Shown here in pieces: positions 27,377 through 36,168 of a stretch of DNA of 64,000 bases (position 1 is its first letter; each line of letters begins with the position of its first letter). This DNA comes from Chryseobacterium sp. Bi04 (GTDB lineage: Bacteria > Bacteroidota > Bacteroidia > Flavobacteriales > Weeksellaceae), in NCBI RefSeq assembly GCF_918698085.1, contig NZ_CAKKLP010000019.1, positions 1-64,000 on the forward strand, in the 5' to 3' direction. Both the position numbers and the translations under genes were made by a program. The notes below the pieces were generated by a model. That model ran no database searches, had not been told where the DNA came from, and saw only the letters and a program-made list of their open reading frames with translations.

Positions 27377-28669
27377 TTATTTTAGCTTAAAATATTCTAA
27401 AACATCGCCAACATGTTCTGGTTTATTGATTATCTTATTGTTAGCATCTAAAATAAAATACGTTGGTGTTGCATGAATATTATAAGTATCTACATAAGTA
27501 CTGTTCCATCCTCTTAATTCTGTATCGTTGATCCAAGGAAAGGCAGCAATCTTTGTAGCATAAGAATTCTTATCAACATCTAAAGATAGGGCAACCACCT
27601 GAATATTTTTTGCTTTAAGCTCATTGTATTTTTCCAACAGCTTTGGAAGTTCACTTTCACAGTGAGAACATGTGGATGACCAGAAGATAATTACTTTTTT
27701 ATCTGCTTTTACATCATAAAGTGACTTGGCATTGGTGTTGGCCGGTGCCTGGAATTTATAATTAGGAAAGGCAGCTCCTATCTGAACATTAGCATTAGAC
27801 TTCAGTGTAGAAGCCAGCCTGTCATTAATGGTACATTTAAGATTCTTGGCAAGGCCCAGATACTTATCCTTAAATTCGTCCATCTGGTATACATCAAAGA
27901 TATCTATCAATTCTGACAAAACAGTCTGCCCTCTTGGAGTTTCCACCTTTAAACGGTCTAAAAGCTTATCCACTGATCCGCCCACATTGGTATTGCCTCC
28001 TGAATTCAGATAGGCAACCAGTACAGGTCTCAGCAAAGATGAACTTTCAAGCATATCATTGGATTTATCCAGGAAATTGATAATATCATCAGGATTAACC
28101 TTTTTAGCAGGGTCAGATGAATTGGACAGAAACTTACTATAATTGCTGTTATAATAAGAAATAAACGGATGATTTGCTGCATCAACAGAAGATGAGGTAC
28201 CGGAAAGCCTGCCAATTTCAGCACTCAAAGCTTTTCCAAACTCAGTATTGTCTTTATAATATTCTTTAATCTGAGTTAAAGCAGGAAGAATAAGCTCTTT
28301 CTTTTGTGAACCTTCTTGTTGTTTGCTCATCAGCTCATTCGCTTCATCCAGATAGAAAACATCTTTGATTTTATTATTCTGGATATCCAGTTTTACATTG
28401 ACATTTTTATTTTCAGAAATAAAATTGATTGTATTATTACTACTTGGGAAGTAAACTTTCATCATTCCCATATAGTTACTGGGATATTTAAAAGTCCATG
28501 TATTATTCTTACTTTGTTCTTTGGTAACAATAATATCCTTTGAACCGTTTAATGTATATAGAATAGCATCCTGATCTTTAAAATCTGCCGGTGTCTGCAC
28601 TGTAACAGTAAATTGTGCCTGCAGAGAAAATGCGGCTAAAACCGCAGATAATATATAAATCTTTTTCAT
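27377..28669 (-). CDS. TlpA-like thioredoxin-fold protein
   Basis: A 430-residue exported protein: a signal peptide (AVLAAFSLQAQ), a central region of about 280 residues with no domain I can name (DUF4369-like N-terminus is possible), and a C-terminal thioredoxin/TlpA domain from about 300. The redox motif is STCSHC (cysteines near 333 and 336), followed by the expected cis-Pro segment HATPTYFILD. Such proteins reduce disulfides in the periplasm. It stands between the tRNA and a terminator, so it is probably monocistronic. Confidence 0.85.
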   Translation of the reverse strand: MKKIYILSAVLAAFSLQAQFTVTVQTPADFKDQDAILYTLNGSKDIIVTKEQSKNNTWTFKYPSNYMGMMKVYFPSSNNTINFISENKNVNVKLDIQNNKIKDVFYLDEANELMSKQQEGSQKKELILPALTQIKEYYKDNTEFGKALSAEIGRLSGTSSSVDAANHPFISYYNSNYSKFLSNSSDPAKKVNPDDIINFLDKSNDMLESSSLLRPVLVAYLNSGGNTNVGGSVDKLLDRLKVETPRGQTVLSELIDIFDVYQMDEFKDKYLGLAKNLKCTINDRLASTLKSNANVQIGAAFPNYKFQAPANTNAKSLYDVKADKKVIIFWSSTCSHCESELPKLLEKYNELKAKNIQVVALSLDVDKNSYATKIAAFPWINDTELRGWNSTYVDTYNIHATPTYFILDANNKIINKPEHVGDVLEYFKLK

Positions 28670-28684
28670 ATAGTAAAAATAAAA

Positions 28685-28710
28685 AAACTCTCTGACTAAT
28701 CAGAGAGTTT
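28685..28710 (-). terminator. intrinsic terminator
   Basis: An 11-bp stem, AAACTCTCTGA/TCAGAGAGTTT, with a 4-nt loop and a T-rich tail on the minus strand. It ends the unit made of the T9SS protein and the small Gly-rich protein. Confidence 0.75.
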
Positions 28711-28730
28711 AATATTATTTTAATAAAATT

Positions 28731-28943
28731 TTATGCTTTTTGATTTTTGTACTTTTTTGTAAAGAATACAATAAATGTAATTGCAATAGCAGAAAGTACA
28801 TATACATACATATCAATTGGCGAGGATGGTGCTCCTGTACCGTCTCCACCACCACCTCCTCCTCCAGGGATTGGGGGAGCAGCGTTCACCAATAATATGG
28901 TGAAGAGAAAAAAAGCGGATGCTAGTTTACTAATAGTTTTCAT
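28731..28943 (-). CDS. small Gly-rich membrane protein
   Basis: A 70-residue protein with a signal peptide (FLFTILLVNAA), a Pro/Gly-rich linker (PPIPGGGGGGGDG), then SSPIDMYVYVLSAIAI and a lysine-rich end. This P-G-x-P-I-D plus single helix plus basic tail is common in small flavobacterial proteins whose role is unknown. It starts 5 bases after the stop of the T9SS cargo gene and shares its transcript. Confidence 0.7.
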   Translation of the reverse strand: MKTISKLASAFFLFTILLVNAAPPIPGGGGGGGDGTGAPSSPIDMYVYVLSAIAITFIVFFTKKYKNQKA

Positions 28944-28948
28944 ATTGA

Positions 28949-30904
28949 TTATTTTAAGATTTTTGTGTTAACAGTTTCACCCTTGTCAGAGACAATTTTT
29001 ACTATATAAGAATTTTTAATAGAGTTATTAAGCTCGATTACAAAATCCCTAGATGCATCAACCGCTTTTTTAGAGATTACCAGTTTACCGCTCATATCAT
29101 AAACTTCAATATCTGCTTTTTTCCATTGTGGATCAAATCTAACAATATAATTTGTAATTGACGGATCGTATATCACCAATGTTCTTGACGCTGATGATGT
29201 CGTTTTCTTATCTTTATTTACAGCTAAAGTAGCATCGTTAGGCTGTCCATAGTATAAATTTGCTTCTTCATTGGTAACAGGAACAATATCTCCCTGCTTA
29301 GCCTGTAGTATACTTCCGTTTTCTGCTTTATAGTAGAAACCGATACCTGAAGATAACTGGTGACTTCCTGCAGGAATTAATTCTGCATTTTCTCTCACCT
29401 CAAATTTATAAAACTTAACTTTATCCTGATAATAGTTTACCAACTTAACATTTTTACCTTTGAAAGTATCTTCATTAGCTTCATTGATATATAACCAATA
29501 GTTCGTATTGTTATTATCATATCCTCCAGTTAATGCTTCTTCAAAAGTACCAATGATGTTCTTACCCGCTGAAGCCTGAACAGTTGTTGCGACAGATGTC
29601 TGATGTCCCGTTGTTGATCCAGAAGAAACTACATAATAAGTTCTTGCAATTTCTTTTTGATTGGCATCAAGACCAATAACACCAAGCTGTTTGATAGTAC
29701 CTTTATCAGTCCTTTGAGCAGACCTAGCTGCTGTTACATTATAATCAGTACCCGCTGCTCTTGCCGTTTCCTTAAACCTTCTTAAAGTATTGAAGTTTAA
29801 AGTTTGGAGATTATTATCTCTTAACTTTATCTTGAAGGTCTGCATAGGTTTAATAACTACCAAATCTACGTCTCCAACTGGAGCTACACCGTTACCTGTA
29901 GGCTGATAGGTTACAACTCTAGAATCGGTTGCATATGTAGACCCTGATGGCAAAGTATGAATAGTACCTGGATCATATTGAACTCCCCAAATATTTGTTA
30001 CTGCATTTCCATCCGATATTCCTCCTTCGTCATATCCGATTTTAGATAAATCAATATTAGTAAGGAATGGATTTCCGAATTGGTACCAGTTTTTACCAAA
30101 CGTTCCGGCCCATGGACTTGCTGTAAATTCAAATAGGTCATCAAGATATGTATTATATTTCTCGTTATAGGCATTATTATTACTACCATTAACTCCAAAA
30201 TTTACATTTCCTGCATTCTGTAGATTTGTAGCACTAGCAAACTGTGCATAAGGTGCTCCGTTAACCGCAAAAACGTTTCCTGAAGCAGGTACACTCGGAT
30301 TCCAATCATTATTTGTAACTTTCAACATGTAGTCACCAGAACCATCGCTAGTAGTAGTTGCTAAATTTGTAAAGTGATCGGATACTGCATTAGGATTGTT
30401 CCATTTTAAAATTGGATTACTGTATCGCCCAGTATTGAAATTTTTACCAAGTTCAGTAGATAAAGAACTTAAAGCTTTACCATAAAAAGGTAAGGCAATG
30501 TGTTGGAAATAATTACCATTACCTTGGCTTATAGTTCTGTACTCTTTAGTTACAATACCAGTAATGTTGGATTGGGATAGTCCATCAATGTACAGTTGTC
30601 CATAAGTAGAAGTTGCAAAGGAAGTTGGAGTGTTCATTCTTAAAACAATATTTCCACCATCGGTTTTAGCTGCACCTGCAGCATCAATTGTTTTAAAAGC
30701 ATCTCCGATTGTTCCTACAACCATAATATTCCCGTGTACATCCAAAAGGCCATTACCTCTGGTTTGTACACCACCACCACTATATACTAGGGTGCCTTCG
30801 CTCACATACATATTAGCGTTAGTGTCTACGTGACATAAAACATTCTGCGCCTGAACAGAATAGCTAACGGCTAAAAGACCAATAGCAAATAAACTTTTTC
30901 TCAT
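28949..30904 (-). CDS. T9SS cargo protein, unknown function
   Basis: A 651-residue secreted protein with a signal peptide (IGLLAVSYSVQAQ). Its C-terminal 75 residues have the type A T9SS sorting-domain look: IEVYDMSGKLVISKKAV, then a strand ending in the basic NTKILK tail. The first 500 residues form repeated beta-strand-like segments with many Asn, Gly and Thr, as in surface proteins. No enzymatic motif is visible. It would be exported through SprA and attached at the surface or released. A TACCTTTG box lies upstream. Confidence 0.8.
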   Translation of the reverse strand: MRKSLFAIGLLAVSYSVQAQNVLCHVDTNANMYVSEGTLVYSGGGVQTRGNGLLDVHGNIMVVGTIGDAFKTIDAAGAAKTDGGNIVLRMNTPTSFATSTYGQLYIDGLSQSNITGIVTKEYRTISQGNGNYFQHIALPFYGKALSSLSTELGKNFNTGRYSNPILKWNNPNAVSDHFTNLATTTSDGSGDYMLKVTNNDWNPSVPASGNVFAVNGAPYAQFASATNLQNAGNVNFGVNGSNNNAYNEKYNTYLDDLFEFTASPWAGTFGKNWYQFGNPFLTNIDLSKIGYDEGGISDGNAVTNIWGVQYDPGTIHTLPSGSTYATDSRVVTYQPTGNGVAPVGDVDLVVIKPMQTFKIKLRDNNLQTLNFNTLRRFKETARAAGTDYNVTAARSAQRTDKGTIKQLGVIGLDANQKEIARTYYVVSSGSTTGHQTSVATTVQASAGKNIIGTFEEALTGGYDNNNTNYWLYINEANEDTFKGKNVKLVNYYQDKVKFYKFEVRENAELIPAGSHQLSSGIGFYYKAENGSILQAKQGDIVPVTNEEANLYYGQPNDATLAVNKDKKTTSSASRTLVIYDPSITNYIVRFDPQWKKADIEVYDMSGKLVISKKAVDASRDFVIELNNSIKNSYIVKIVSDKGETVNTKILK

Positions 30905-30941
30905 TGTATAAATAATTTGTGTGTTAATACAATCTCACCCG

Positions 30942-30949
30942 CAAAGGTA
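30942..30949 (-). promoter_or_regulatory. -7 box for T9SS cargo gene
   Basis: TACCTTTG on the minus strand lies 38 bases before the start at 30904. The expected -33 region is a poly-T/poly-A stretch without a clear TTTG. Confidence 0.45.
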
Positions 30950-30977
30950 TATTTTTTTTCTTTAAAAAAAAAACATT

Positions 30978-32165
30978 TTATCTATTAATCAAAATATTAT
31001 CTCCAGTTAACACAATATTTTTCTCTTCTCCAATTGAGAACATATAGTCCTCCAAAACCTTTTCAGTTGTTCCTCGAAGCCCTCTTGCGCCCAACCCTTT
31101 TTCCATGGTTTCTTCTACAATTTTTTCAATTGCGCTTTCTGTGAAAACTAAATCCGTGCCATCCATCTTAAAAAGTTCTACAAATTGATTCACAATTGAA
31201 TTTTTAGGTTCATTCATAATTCTTACCAACGTTTCTTTTGTGAGTTTATCAAGGTAAGTGATGATTGGAAATCTTCCTAAAAGTTCGGGAATTAATCCGA
31301 AAGAACGAAGATCAACAGCATTAATATTTGTTAATACATACTCATCTTCATCTACTTTATTGATTTTTTCAGAGCTGAAACCTATGGCCTGTTTGTTCAT
31401 TCTTCTTTCGATGATCTCCTTGATCCCGTCAAAAGCTCCTCCGGCAATAAACAAGATATTTTGGGTATTCACCTGGATATATTTCTGGTCAGGATGTTTT
31501 CTTCCTCCCTGTGGCGGAACATTTACAATACTTCCCTCCAGCAGCTTCAGCAATCCCTGCTGTACTCCTTCTCCGGAAACATCTCTTGTGATACTAGGGT
31601 TATCTGACTTTCTTGCAATTTTATCAATCTCATCAATAAATACAATTCCTTTTTCAGCTTTCTCCACATCATAATCTGCTACCATCAGCAGTCTTGATAA
31701 GATACTTTCAACATCTTCCCCTACATATCCCGCTTCGGTAAGAATGGTAGCATCTACGATACAAAACGGAACATTAAGTTCTCTCGCAATGGTTTTTGCA
31801 AGAAGTGTCTTCCCTGTACCCGTCTCCCCTATCATAATAATATTGGACTTTTCAAGCTCTACTTCTCGGTTTTCATCTTTAGCATGAAGGAGTCTTTTAT
31901 AATGATTGTATACCGCAATGGAAAGTTGTTTTTTTGCCTGATCCTGTCCAATTACATACTGATCAAGAAATACTTTGATTTCTTTTGGCTTTTTAAGCTC
32001 CTCCATATTATCCGCAGGTGAATATTCTGTTTTGGAAGCACCATCTTTTACGATAGTGTGTGCCTGCTCTATACAATTTTCACAAATAAAACCGTTCTGC
32101 CCAGAAATCAGCATCTGTACTTCATTTCTTTTTCTACCGCAGAAAGAACACTGGTTTGAATTCAT
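30978..32165 (-). CDS. clpX: ATP-dependent protease ATPase ClpX
   Basis: ClpX unfolds tagged substrates and feeds them to ClpP. The 395-residue protein begins with the zinc-binding domain (Cys6, Cys9, Cys28, Cys31). The AAA+ core has Walker A GETGTGKT (about 113), Walker B IVFIDEIDK (about 174) and sensor-2 GARGLRG (about 363). A pore loop GYVGEDVE follows at about 145. No clpP is adjacent. Confidence 0.97.
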   Translation of the reverse strand: MNSNQCSFCGRKRNEVQMLISGQNGFICENCIEQAHTIVKDGASKTEYSPADNMEELKKPKEIKVFLDQYVIGQDQAKKQLSIAVYNHYKRLLHAKDENREVELEKSNIIMIGETGTGKTLLAKTIARELNVPFCIVDATILTEAGYVGEDVESILSRLLMVADYDVEKAEKGIVFIDEIDKIARKSDNPSITRDVSGEGVQQGLLKLLEGSIVNVPPQGGRKHPDQKYIQVNTQNILFIAGGAFDGIKEIIERRMNKQAIGFSSEKINKVDEDEYVLTNINAVDLRSFGLIPELLGRFPIITYLDKLTKETLVRIMNEPKNSIVNQFVELFKMDGTDLVFTESAIEKIVEETMEKGLGARGLRGTTEKVLEDYMFSIGEEKNIVLTGDNILINR

Positions 32166-32193
32166 AATATATATATAATGTATATGTTAAAGA

Positions 32194-32223
32194 AAATCGT
32201 AAAAAATTTCTTTTTTACGATTT
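32194..32223 (-). terminator. terminator after HIT gene
   Basis: A 13-bp stem, AAATCGTAAAAAA with its complement, and a 4-nt loop. On the minus strand the stem is followed by TCTTT, so the tail is weak. It lies between the HIT stop and the clpX start. Confidence 0.6.
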
Positions 32224-32229
32224 ATGTTT

Positions 32230-32619
32230 TTAAGAATTAATAATTGAGTTTTGAATCTCTGTATATTCTTCGTTCGTTAATTTTAATCTCTCATTTCTAA
32301 AGTTCATATCTTCCATCTTATTCAAAGGGATGAGATGAATGTGGGCGTGAGGCACTTCAAGTCCTACTACCGCTACTCCTACTCTTACACATGGAACTGC
32401 AGTTTTGATCTTCTTGGCTACCTCCTGGGCAAATCCCCATAGGTTTTTGTATTCTTCACTTTCAAGATCAAAAATCAAATCCACTTCTTTTTTCGGAACT
32501 ACCAAAGTATGTCCTTTCACCAAAGGCATTGCGTCTAAGAATGCTATAAAGTTTTCATCCTCAGCAATTTTATAAGAGGGAATTTCGCCGTTGATGATTT
32601 TTGTGAAGATAGTGCTCAT
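32230..32619 (-). CDS. HIT-family nucleotide hydrolase
   Basis: A 129-residue histidine-triad protein with the hallmark HAHIHLIPL near residue 96. It also has the N-terminal FTKIINGEIPSY segment and LVVPKKEV found in the Hint branch. Hint proteins hydrolyse AMP-linked substrates such as adenosine phosphoramidates; the natural substrate is unknown. It lies 56 bases after greA and is probably transcribed with it. Confidence 0.93.
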   Translation of the reverse strand: MSTIFTKIINGEIPSYKIAEDENFIAFLDAMPLVKGHTLVVPKKEVDLIFDLESEEYKNLWGFAQEVAKKIKTAVPCVRVGVAVVGLEVPHAHIHLIPLNKMEDMNFRNERLKLTNEEYTEIQNSIINS

Positions 32620-32675
32620 TTTGTATGAAGTTAGCGTTATATATGAGAAGTTAGAAATAGAAATTTTATATCAGA

Positions 32676-33146
32676 CTATAGAGAAATGTCTAATACTTCA
32701 AAAGACAGTTTGTTTCCGTTTGGTAAAGTAATTTCTGCCGTTTCGCCAATCACTTTTCCTAACAGACCTTTTGCAATAGGTGTGTTTACAGAAATTTTCC
32801 CTGTTTTAAGATCGCTTTCATTATCAGGCACTAATTTAAATACCTGTTCCTGGTTTGTAGCGTTGTTCTTAAGCTTCACTGTTGTTAAAATGGAAACTTT
32901 TGATGTATCTAGTTGACTTTCGTCTATAATTTTAGAACTTGCTACAGCATCTTTCAGCTTTGAAATTCTCATTTCAAGCATTCCCTGCGCTTCTTTAGCC
33001 GCATCATATTCAGCATTTTCAGACAAATCTCCTTTATCTCTTGCTTCTGCGATCTGCTGAGTAATTTTTGGTCTTTCCACAGTTTCCAACTGTTCCAGCT
33101 CAGCTTTCATTTTCCCTAGTCCCTCCTTGGTTACATAGCTTGCCAT
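32676..33146 (-). CDS. greA: transcription elongation factor GreA
   Basis: GreA rescues backtracked RNA polymerase by promoting transcript cleavage. The 156 residues show the N-terminal coiled coil (about 1-75, with ARDKGDLSENAEYDAAKE carrying the acidic tip) and the C-terminal FKBP-like domain ending in VIGETAEITLPNG. Length and motifs are standard. The HIT gene follows. Confidence 0.96.
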   Translation of the reverse strand: MASYVTKEGLGKMKAELEQLETVERPKITQQIAEARDKGDLSENAEYDAAKEAQGMLEMRISKLKDAVASSKIIDESQLDTSKVSILTTVKLKNNATNQEQVFKLVPDNESDLKTGKISVNTPIAKGLLGKVIGETAEITLPNGNKLSFEVLDISL

Positions 33147-33256
33147 AATTTTCGAAATTTAGTTTTAGTATAAAAAAATAATCCGACATTTGCCGGACAA
33201 TGTTTTACGTGTTATAATCGTTTAACTTTTACAAATATATAAAAATTTAAATTGAA

Positions 33257-33697
33257 ATGAAAAAAACTTTCTCAATAATATCTATTTTCACCTTATTGAT
33301 TTTCAGTAATTTATCTATAAACTCATGCGGAAGCACCCAAGATACCGTAAGTTGTTTTCCAACAGTTCCAATTGATGTTACCTTACTGCCTAACCACTAT
33401 AATGACCTTCTTACCAAACAATGGACCTACGTAGATATAGCCGGCGCCGGGACCCGCGGATTAATAGTAGTGAAGGTAAGCAATGGCTATAAAGCCTACG
33501 ATAGAAATGCTCCCCATATTTGTCCCGGTGAAAATACAACCCTGAAGGTAGAATACCCTTTGGTGATTTGTCCGAAAGACAATGCAAAATGGAATATTTT
33601 AAATGGCGGGCCCACCGATGTTGCTCCTTTACCTCTTAAAAGCTATTTCTGTGAAGTTAATCCCGGAACCAATACCATTAGGGTTTATAACTATTAA
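33257..33697 (+). CDS. Rieske-like lipoprotein lacking cluster ligands
   Basis: A 146-residue predicted lipoprotein (SINSCGS, Cys24). Residues about 50-140 follow the Rieske pattern: a first loop YDRNAPHICPGE, a second loop ICPKDNAKWN, and the typical closing TDVAPLPLKSYFCEV. However, the first ligand Cys is Ala and the second-loop His is Asp, so a normal [2Fe-2S] centre cannot form. It may be a structural relative with another role. It stands alone and is divergent from greA. Confidence 0.65.
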   Translation: MKKTFSIISIFTLLIFSNLSINSCGSTQDTVSCFPTVPIDVTLLPNHYNDLLTKQWTYVDIAGAGTRGLIVVKVSNGYKAYDRNAPHICPGENTTLKVEYPLVICPKDNAKWNILNGGPTDVAPLPLKSYFCEVNPGTNTIRVYNY

Positions 33698-33705
33698 TTA
33701 CTATA

Positions 33706-33731
33706 AACCCGCAGTGATTGTATTGCGGGTT
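33706..33731. terminator. bidirectional terminator
   Basis: An 8-bp stem, AACCCGCA/TGCGGGTT, with a 10-nt loop between two convergent genes. The T tracts are short on both sides. Confidence 0.55.
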
Positions 33732-33735
33732 GTAT

Positions 33736-34572
33736 TTAATAGTTAGGATATTTAACGGCTTTATCCAATTCTATCGGATTATTAAAAGACCTTATCTTTT
33801 CTCTTTCTCTTTTCTCGGCAGGTTTTAATTCTTCTTTGCTTAAGATCGTTCCGTCATCCAATTGCAATTTTTTCCCTTCCGGAATACTCAGTTTTCCGTT
33901 AAAAACATATTTAAAAGGGTCCTTATATAATTCTAATTTTAAGTGATCCAGTTTTTTATAATTTGTTTTTATCGCGTTAGTCTTGCGTGTTTTCAAGGTA
34001 TGACTTTGGTAATTATCCGCAATTTTCTCACTTTTAATCAGTTGAAAAAAATAATTTTTACGGGTATCATATATTTCTATAATCAGCCCCGGTAACCCGT
34101 TAAATTTGTAAGGTCCATAGGACAATGGAATTTCCGGAGTAAACCAGGCAATCCATTTTCTTCCACCAAAGTTCGTTTCTGCCTGTTGTACCTTTAACTC
34201 ATTGATCCGTTTTGTATGATCGGTAATTTTCCAATCAAGGGTAACAGCCTCTTCTATTTTATAAAAATTAACGTCTCCTATATATTCATAATTTTCATAC
34301 AAAGGATTATTGAGTTTTTTAGTAAAAAATGAAGTCAGTTTAAATCCTTTAAAACCATCTTTTCCGGTACTTGCGAATACAGAATCATTAATATAATCAA
34401 TCCGGCTATAATACGTAAGGTCTTCTTTGGTAATATCTAAAATATAATTCTCTCTGGTCATATCCTGAGAGGTGGAGTCTTTTTTGTAGTCGACTGCATA
34501 AATAAACCTGTCATTCTGGGCATGCAACCAGCATTGATTAACGAATAATACTAATGCAACAATCTTTTTCAT
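33736..34572 (-). CDS. GLPGLI-family protein
   Basis: A 278-residue exported protein with a signal peptide (ALVLFVNQCWLHAQ) and the family-defining motif, here GLPGLIIEIYD near residue 155, preceded by the usual IPLSYGPYKFN. The family is confined largely to Bacteroidetes and has no established function. It is monocistronic and faces the Rieske-like gene. Confidence 0.88.
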   Translation of the reverse strand: MKKIVALVLFVNQCWLHAQNDRFIYAVDYKKDSTSQDMTRENYILDITKEDLTYYSRIDYINDSVFASTGKDGFKGFKLTSFFTKKLNNPLYENYEYIGDVNFYKIEEAVTLDWKITDHTKRINELKVQQAETNFGGRKWIAWFTPEIPLSYGPYKFNGLPGLIIEIYDTRKNYFFQLIKSEKIADNYQSHTLKTRKTNAIKTNYKKLDHLKLELYKDPFKYVFNGKLSIPEGKKLQLDDGTILSKEELKPAEKREREKIRSFNNPIELDKAVKYPNY

Positions 34573-34853
34573 AAATAATAAAAATGTTTAAAAAAATTTC
34601 ACCCTGGTCAATAGTTTTTAATCTCACAGGAATACACCTGATAATACTTTCTTTGAGTCACCTCTTGCTTTTCCGTCGTAAGATGTATTCCTTAAATTGA
34701 GTATGAAAGACAATGATATGAATAAAATCCAGTATTTTTACAGATAATATAAAAAAAGAAAGAGGGCAGGTTCTCACATACTGACATCTACTCTCGTGAT
34801 TAAGATCAGGAATGTTTCTTTCCTACTTTTTTTAAAGCACAATTATAATTAAA

Positions 34854-35303
34854 ATGAAGATCGTTATACAAAGAGTTTCTGAAGCCCGTGTAAAAGTAGA
34901 TGAGAAAACCGTTGGAGAAATCGGGAAAGGATTAATGCTTTTGGTAGGCATTGATGAAAATGATGAAAAAAAAGACGCCGACTGGCTTGTACAGAAAATC
35001 TTACATCTCAGAATTTTTGGTGATGAAGAAGACAAACTTAATCTTTCTGTAAAAGATATTTCAGGAGAACTCCTCTGCATCAGCCAGTTTACATTGATTG
35101 CAGATTATAAAAAAGGAAACCGTCCTTCTTTTATCAAAGCTGCAAAACCGGATAAAGCTATTCCTTTATTTGATTATTTTAAAGAAGAAATAGCAAAATC
35201 AGGATTAAAAATGGAAAGCGGAATCTTTGGTGCTGATATGAAAGTTTCTCTGATCAACGATGGTCCTGTTACTATTGTTATGGATTCAATCACAAAAAAC
35301 TAA
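34854..35303 (+). CDS. dtd: D-aminoacyl-tRNA deacylase
   Basis: Dtd removes D-amino acids mischarged on tRNA. At 149 residues it is the usual size. Key motifs are present: the N-terminal MKIVIQRVSEARV, the SQFTL loop (near 77) and the NDGPVTI motif near the end that forms the cross-dimer active site. Its stop overlaps the next start (TAATG), so the downstream membrane protein is co-translated. Confidence 0.95.
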   Translation: MKIVIQRVSEARVKVDEKTVGEIGKGLMLLVGIDENDEKKDADWLVQKILHLRIFGDEEDKLNLSVKDISGELLCISQFTLIADYKKGNRPSFIKAAKPDKAIPLFDYFKEEIAKSGLKMESGIFGADMKVSLINDGPVTIVMDSITKN

Positions 35304-35908
35304 TGACCTTGATGAAAAGTAAACACCTGCCTATTATTTACGTGGCCATTACTGTTTTATTTGTTATTGAAATCATTTTAGGCTGGAAGCAATATAGTTT
35401 CGCTGGTTATTATACTGATAAAGTGATTAACTGGGCCTGGCTTGCGATGACTGTATTTATGATCATCAGATTTTGGAAGAGAAAAGCAGCAAAAGCTTAC
35501 TTTACATTGCTCGTTTCTGTCATTATTTTAAGCATACTTCCTATGATGATTCCTTTCTTTGGGATCATCTATTATTTTTCAACCATCGATGATTATCAGC
35601 AGGTGGAACTTAATGATAGCTACAGAATTGAGAGAACAAGGCCCGGGGCCTTAAGCAAACCCCAAATTTATATTTACCAAAAAGAAGGTATCCTTGAAAA
35701 AAAAATCTACAAAACCCCGTATTTAGAAATTGTAGAACATGTTATTCAAAACCCTCTCAAACGTGAACCCGGTCAAAAAGATCCCCAGATTCAACAGGCA
35801 AAATTAATCAGCAGCAATAAAGACAGTATTGGAATTGAGTATCAGATTATGGATAAAAAGCATGTCTTTTATCATAAAAACCAAGAAGATGATGAGTTTT
35901 ATAACTGA
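35303..35908 (+). CDS. small membrane protein, unknown
   Basis: A 201-residue protein with three hydrophobic segments in the first 90 residues (for example IIYVAITVLFVIEIIL and LLVSVIILSILPMMIPFF), followed by a soluble C-terminal half rich in Lys, Gln and Tyr. No motif is recognised. It overlaps the dtd stop by one base and ends at a strong terminator, so the two form an operon. Confidence 0.65.
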   Translation: MTLMKSKHLPIIYVAITVLFVIEIILGWKQYSFAGYYTDKVINWAWLAMTVFMIIRFWKRKAAKAYFTLLVSVIILSILPMMIPFFGIIYYFSTIDDYQQVELNDSYRIERTRPGALSKPQIYIYQKEGILEKKIYKTPYLEIVEHVIQNPLKREPGQKDPQIQQAKLISSNKDSIGIEYQIMDKKHVFYHKNQEDDEFYN

Positions 35909-35955
35909 TCACATTATATCTGGAATCTGAGTAGTTTGCTTTGATTCACCAATCT

Positions 35956-35992
35956 AAAAAATACCTTTCAGTGACGCTGGAAGGTATTTTTT
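35956..35992 (+). terminator. intrinsic terminator
   Basis: A stem of about 16 bp (35956-35971 with 35977-35992, containing ATACCTTTCAG and its complement with a G-U pair), a 5-nt loop and a T7 tract. It ends the dtd unit. Confidence 0.85.
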
Positions 35993-36085
35993 TATTATAT
36001 GATTTAATAAGTCCGGCTAAATACTTTATTACAGCCCAAAGAACCTAACCGTCTGTTTAAAAGGAAGCTCTCTCTTTAAATAAAT

Positions 36086-36099
36086 TCACAATATTGTGA
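36086..36099. promoter_or_regulatory. palindrome upstream of S8 protease
   Basis: TCACAATATTGTGA is a perfect 14-bp palindrome 70 bases before the protease start, in an otherwise AT-rich leader. It could be an operator for a dimeric regulator. No second copy was noticed in the window. Confidence 0.3.
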
Positions 36100-36168
36100 T
36101 TTTGTTTTGATTTTATTACTATTTTTACTACAAACAAACTTAATTCACAACCATTTAACAATTATTTT

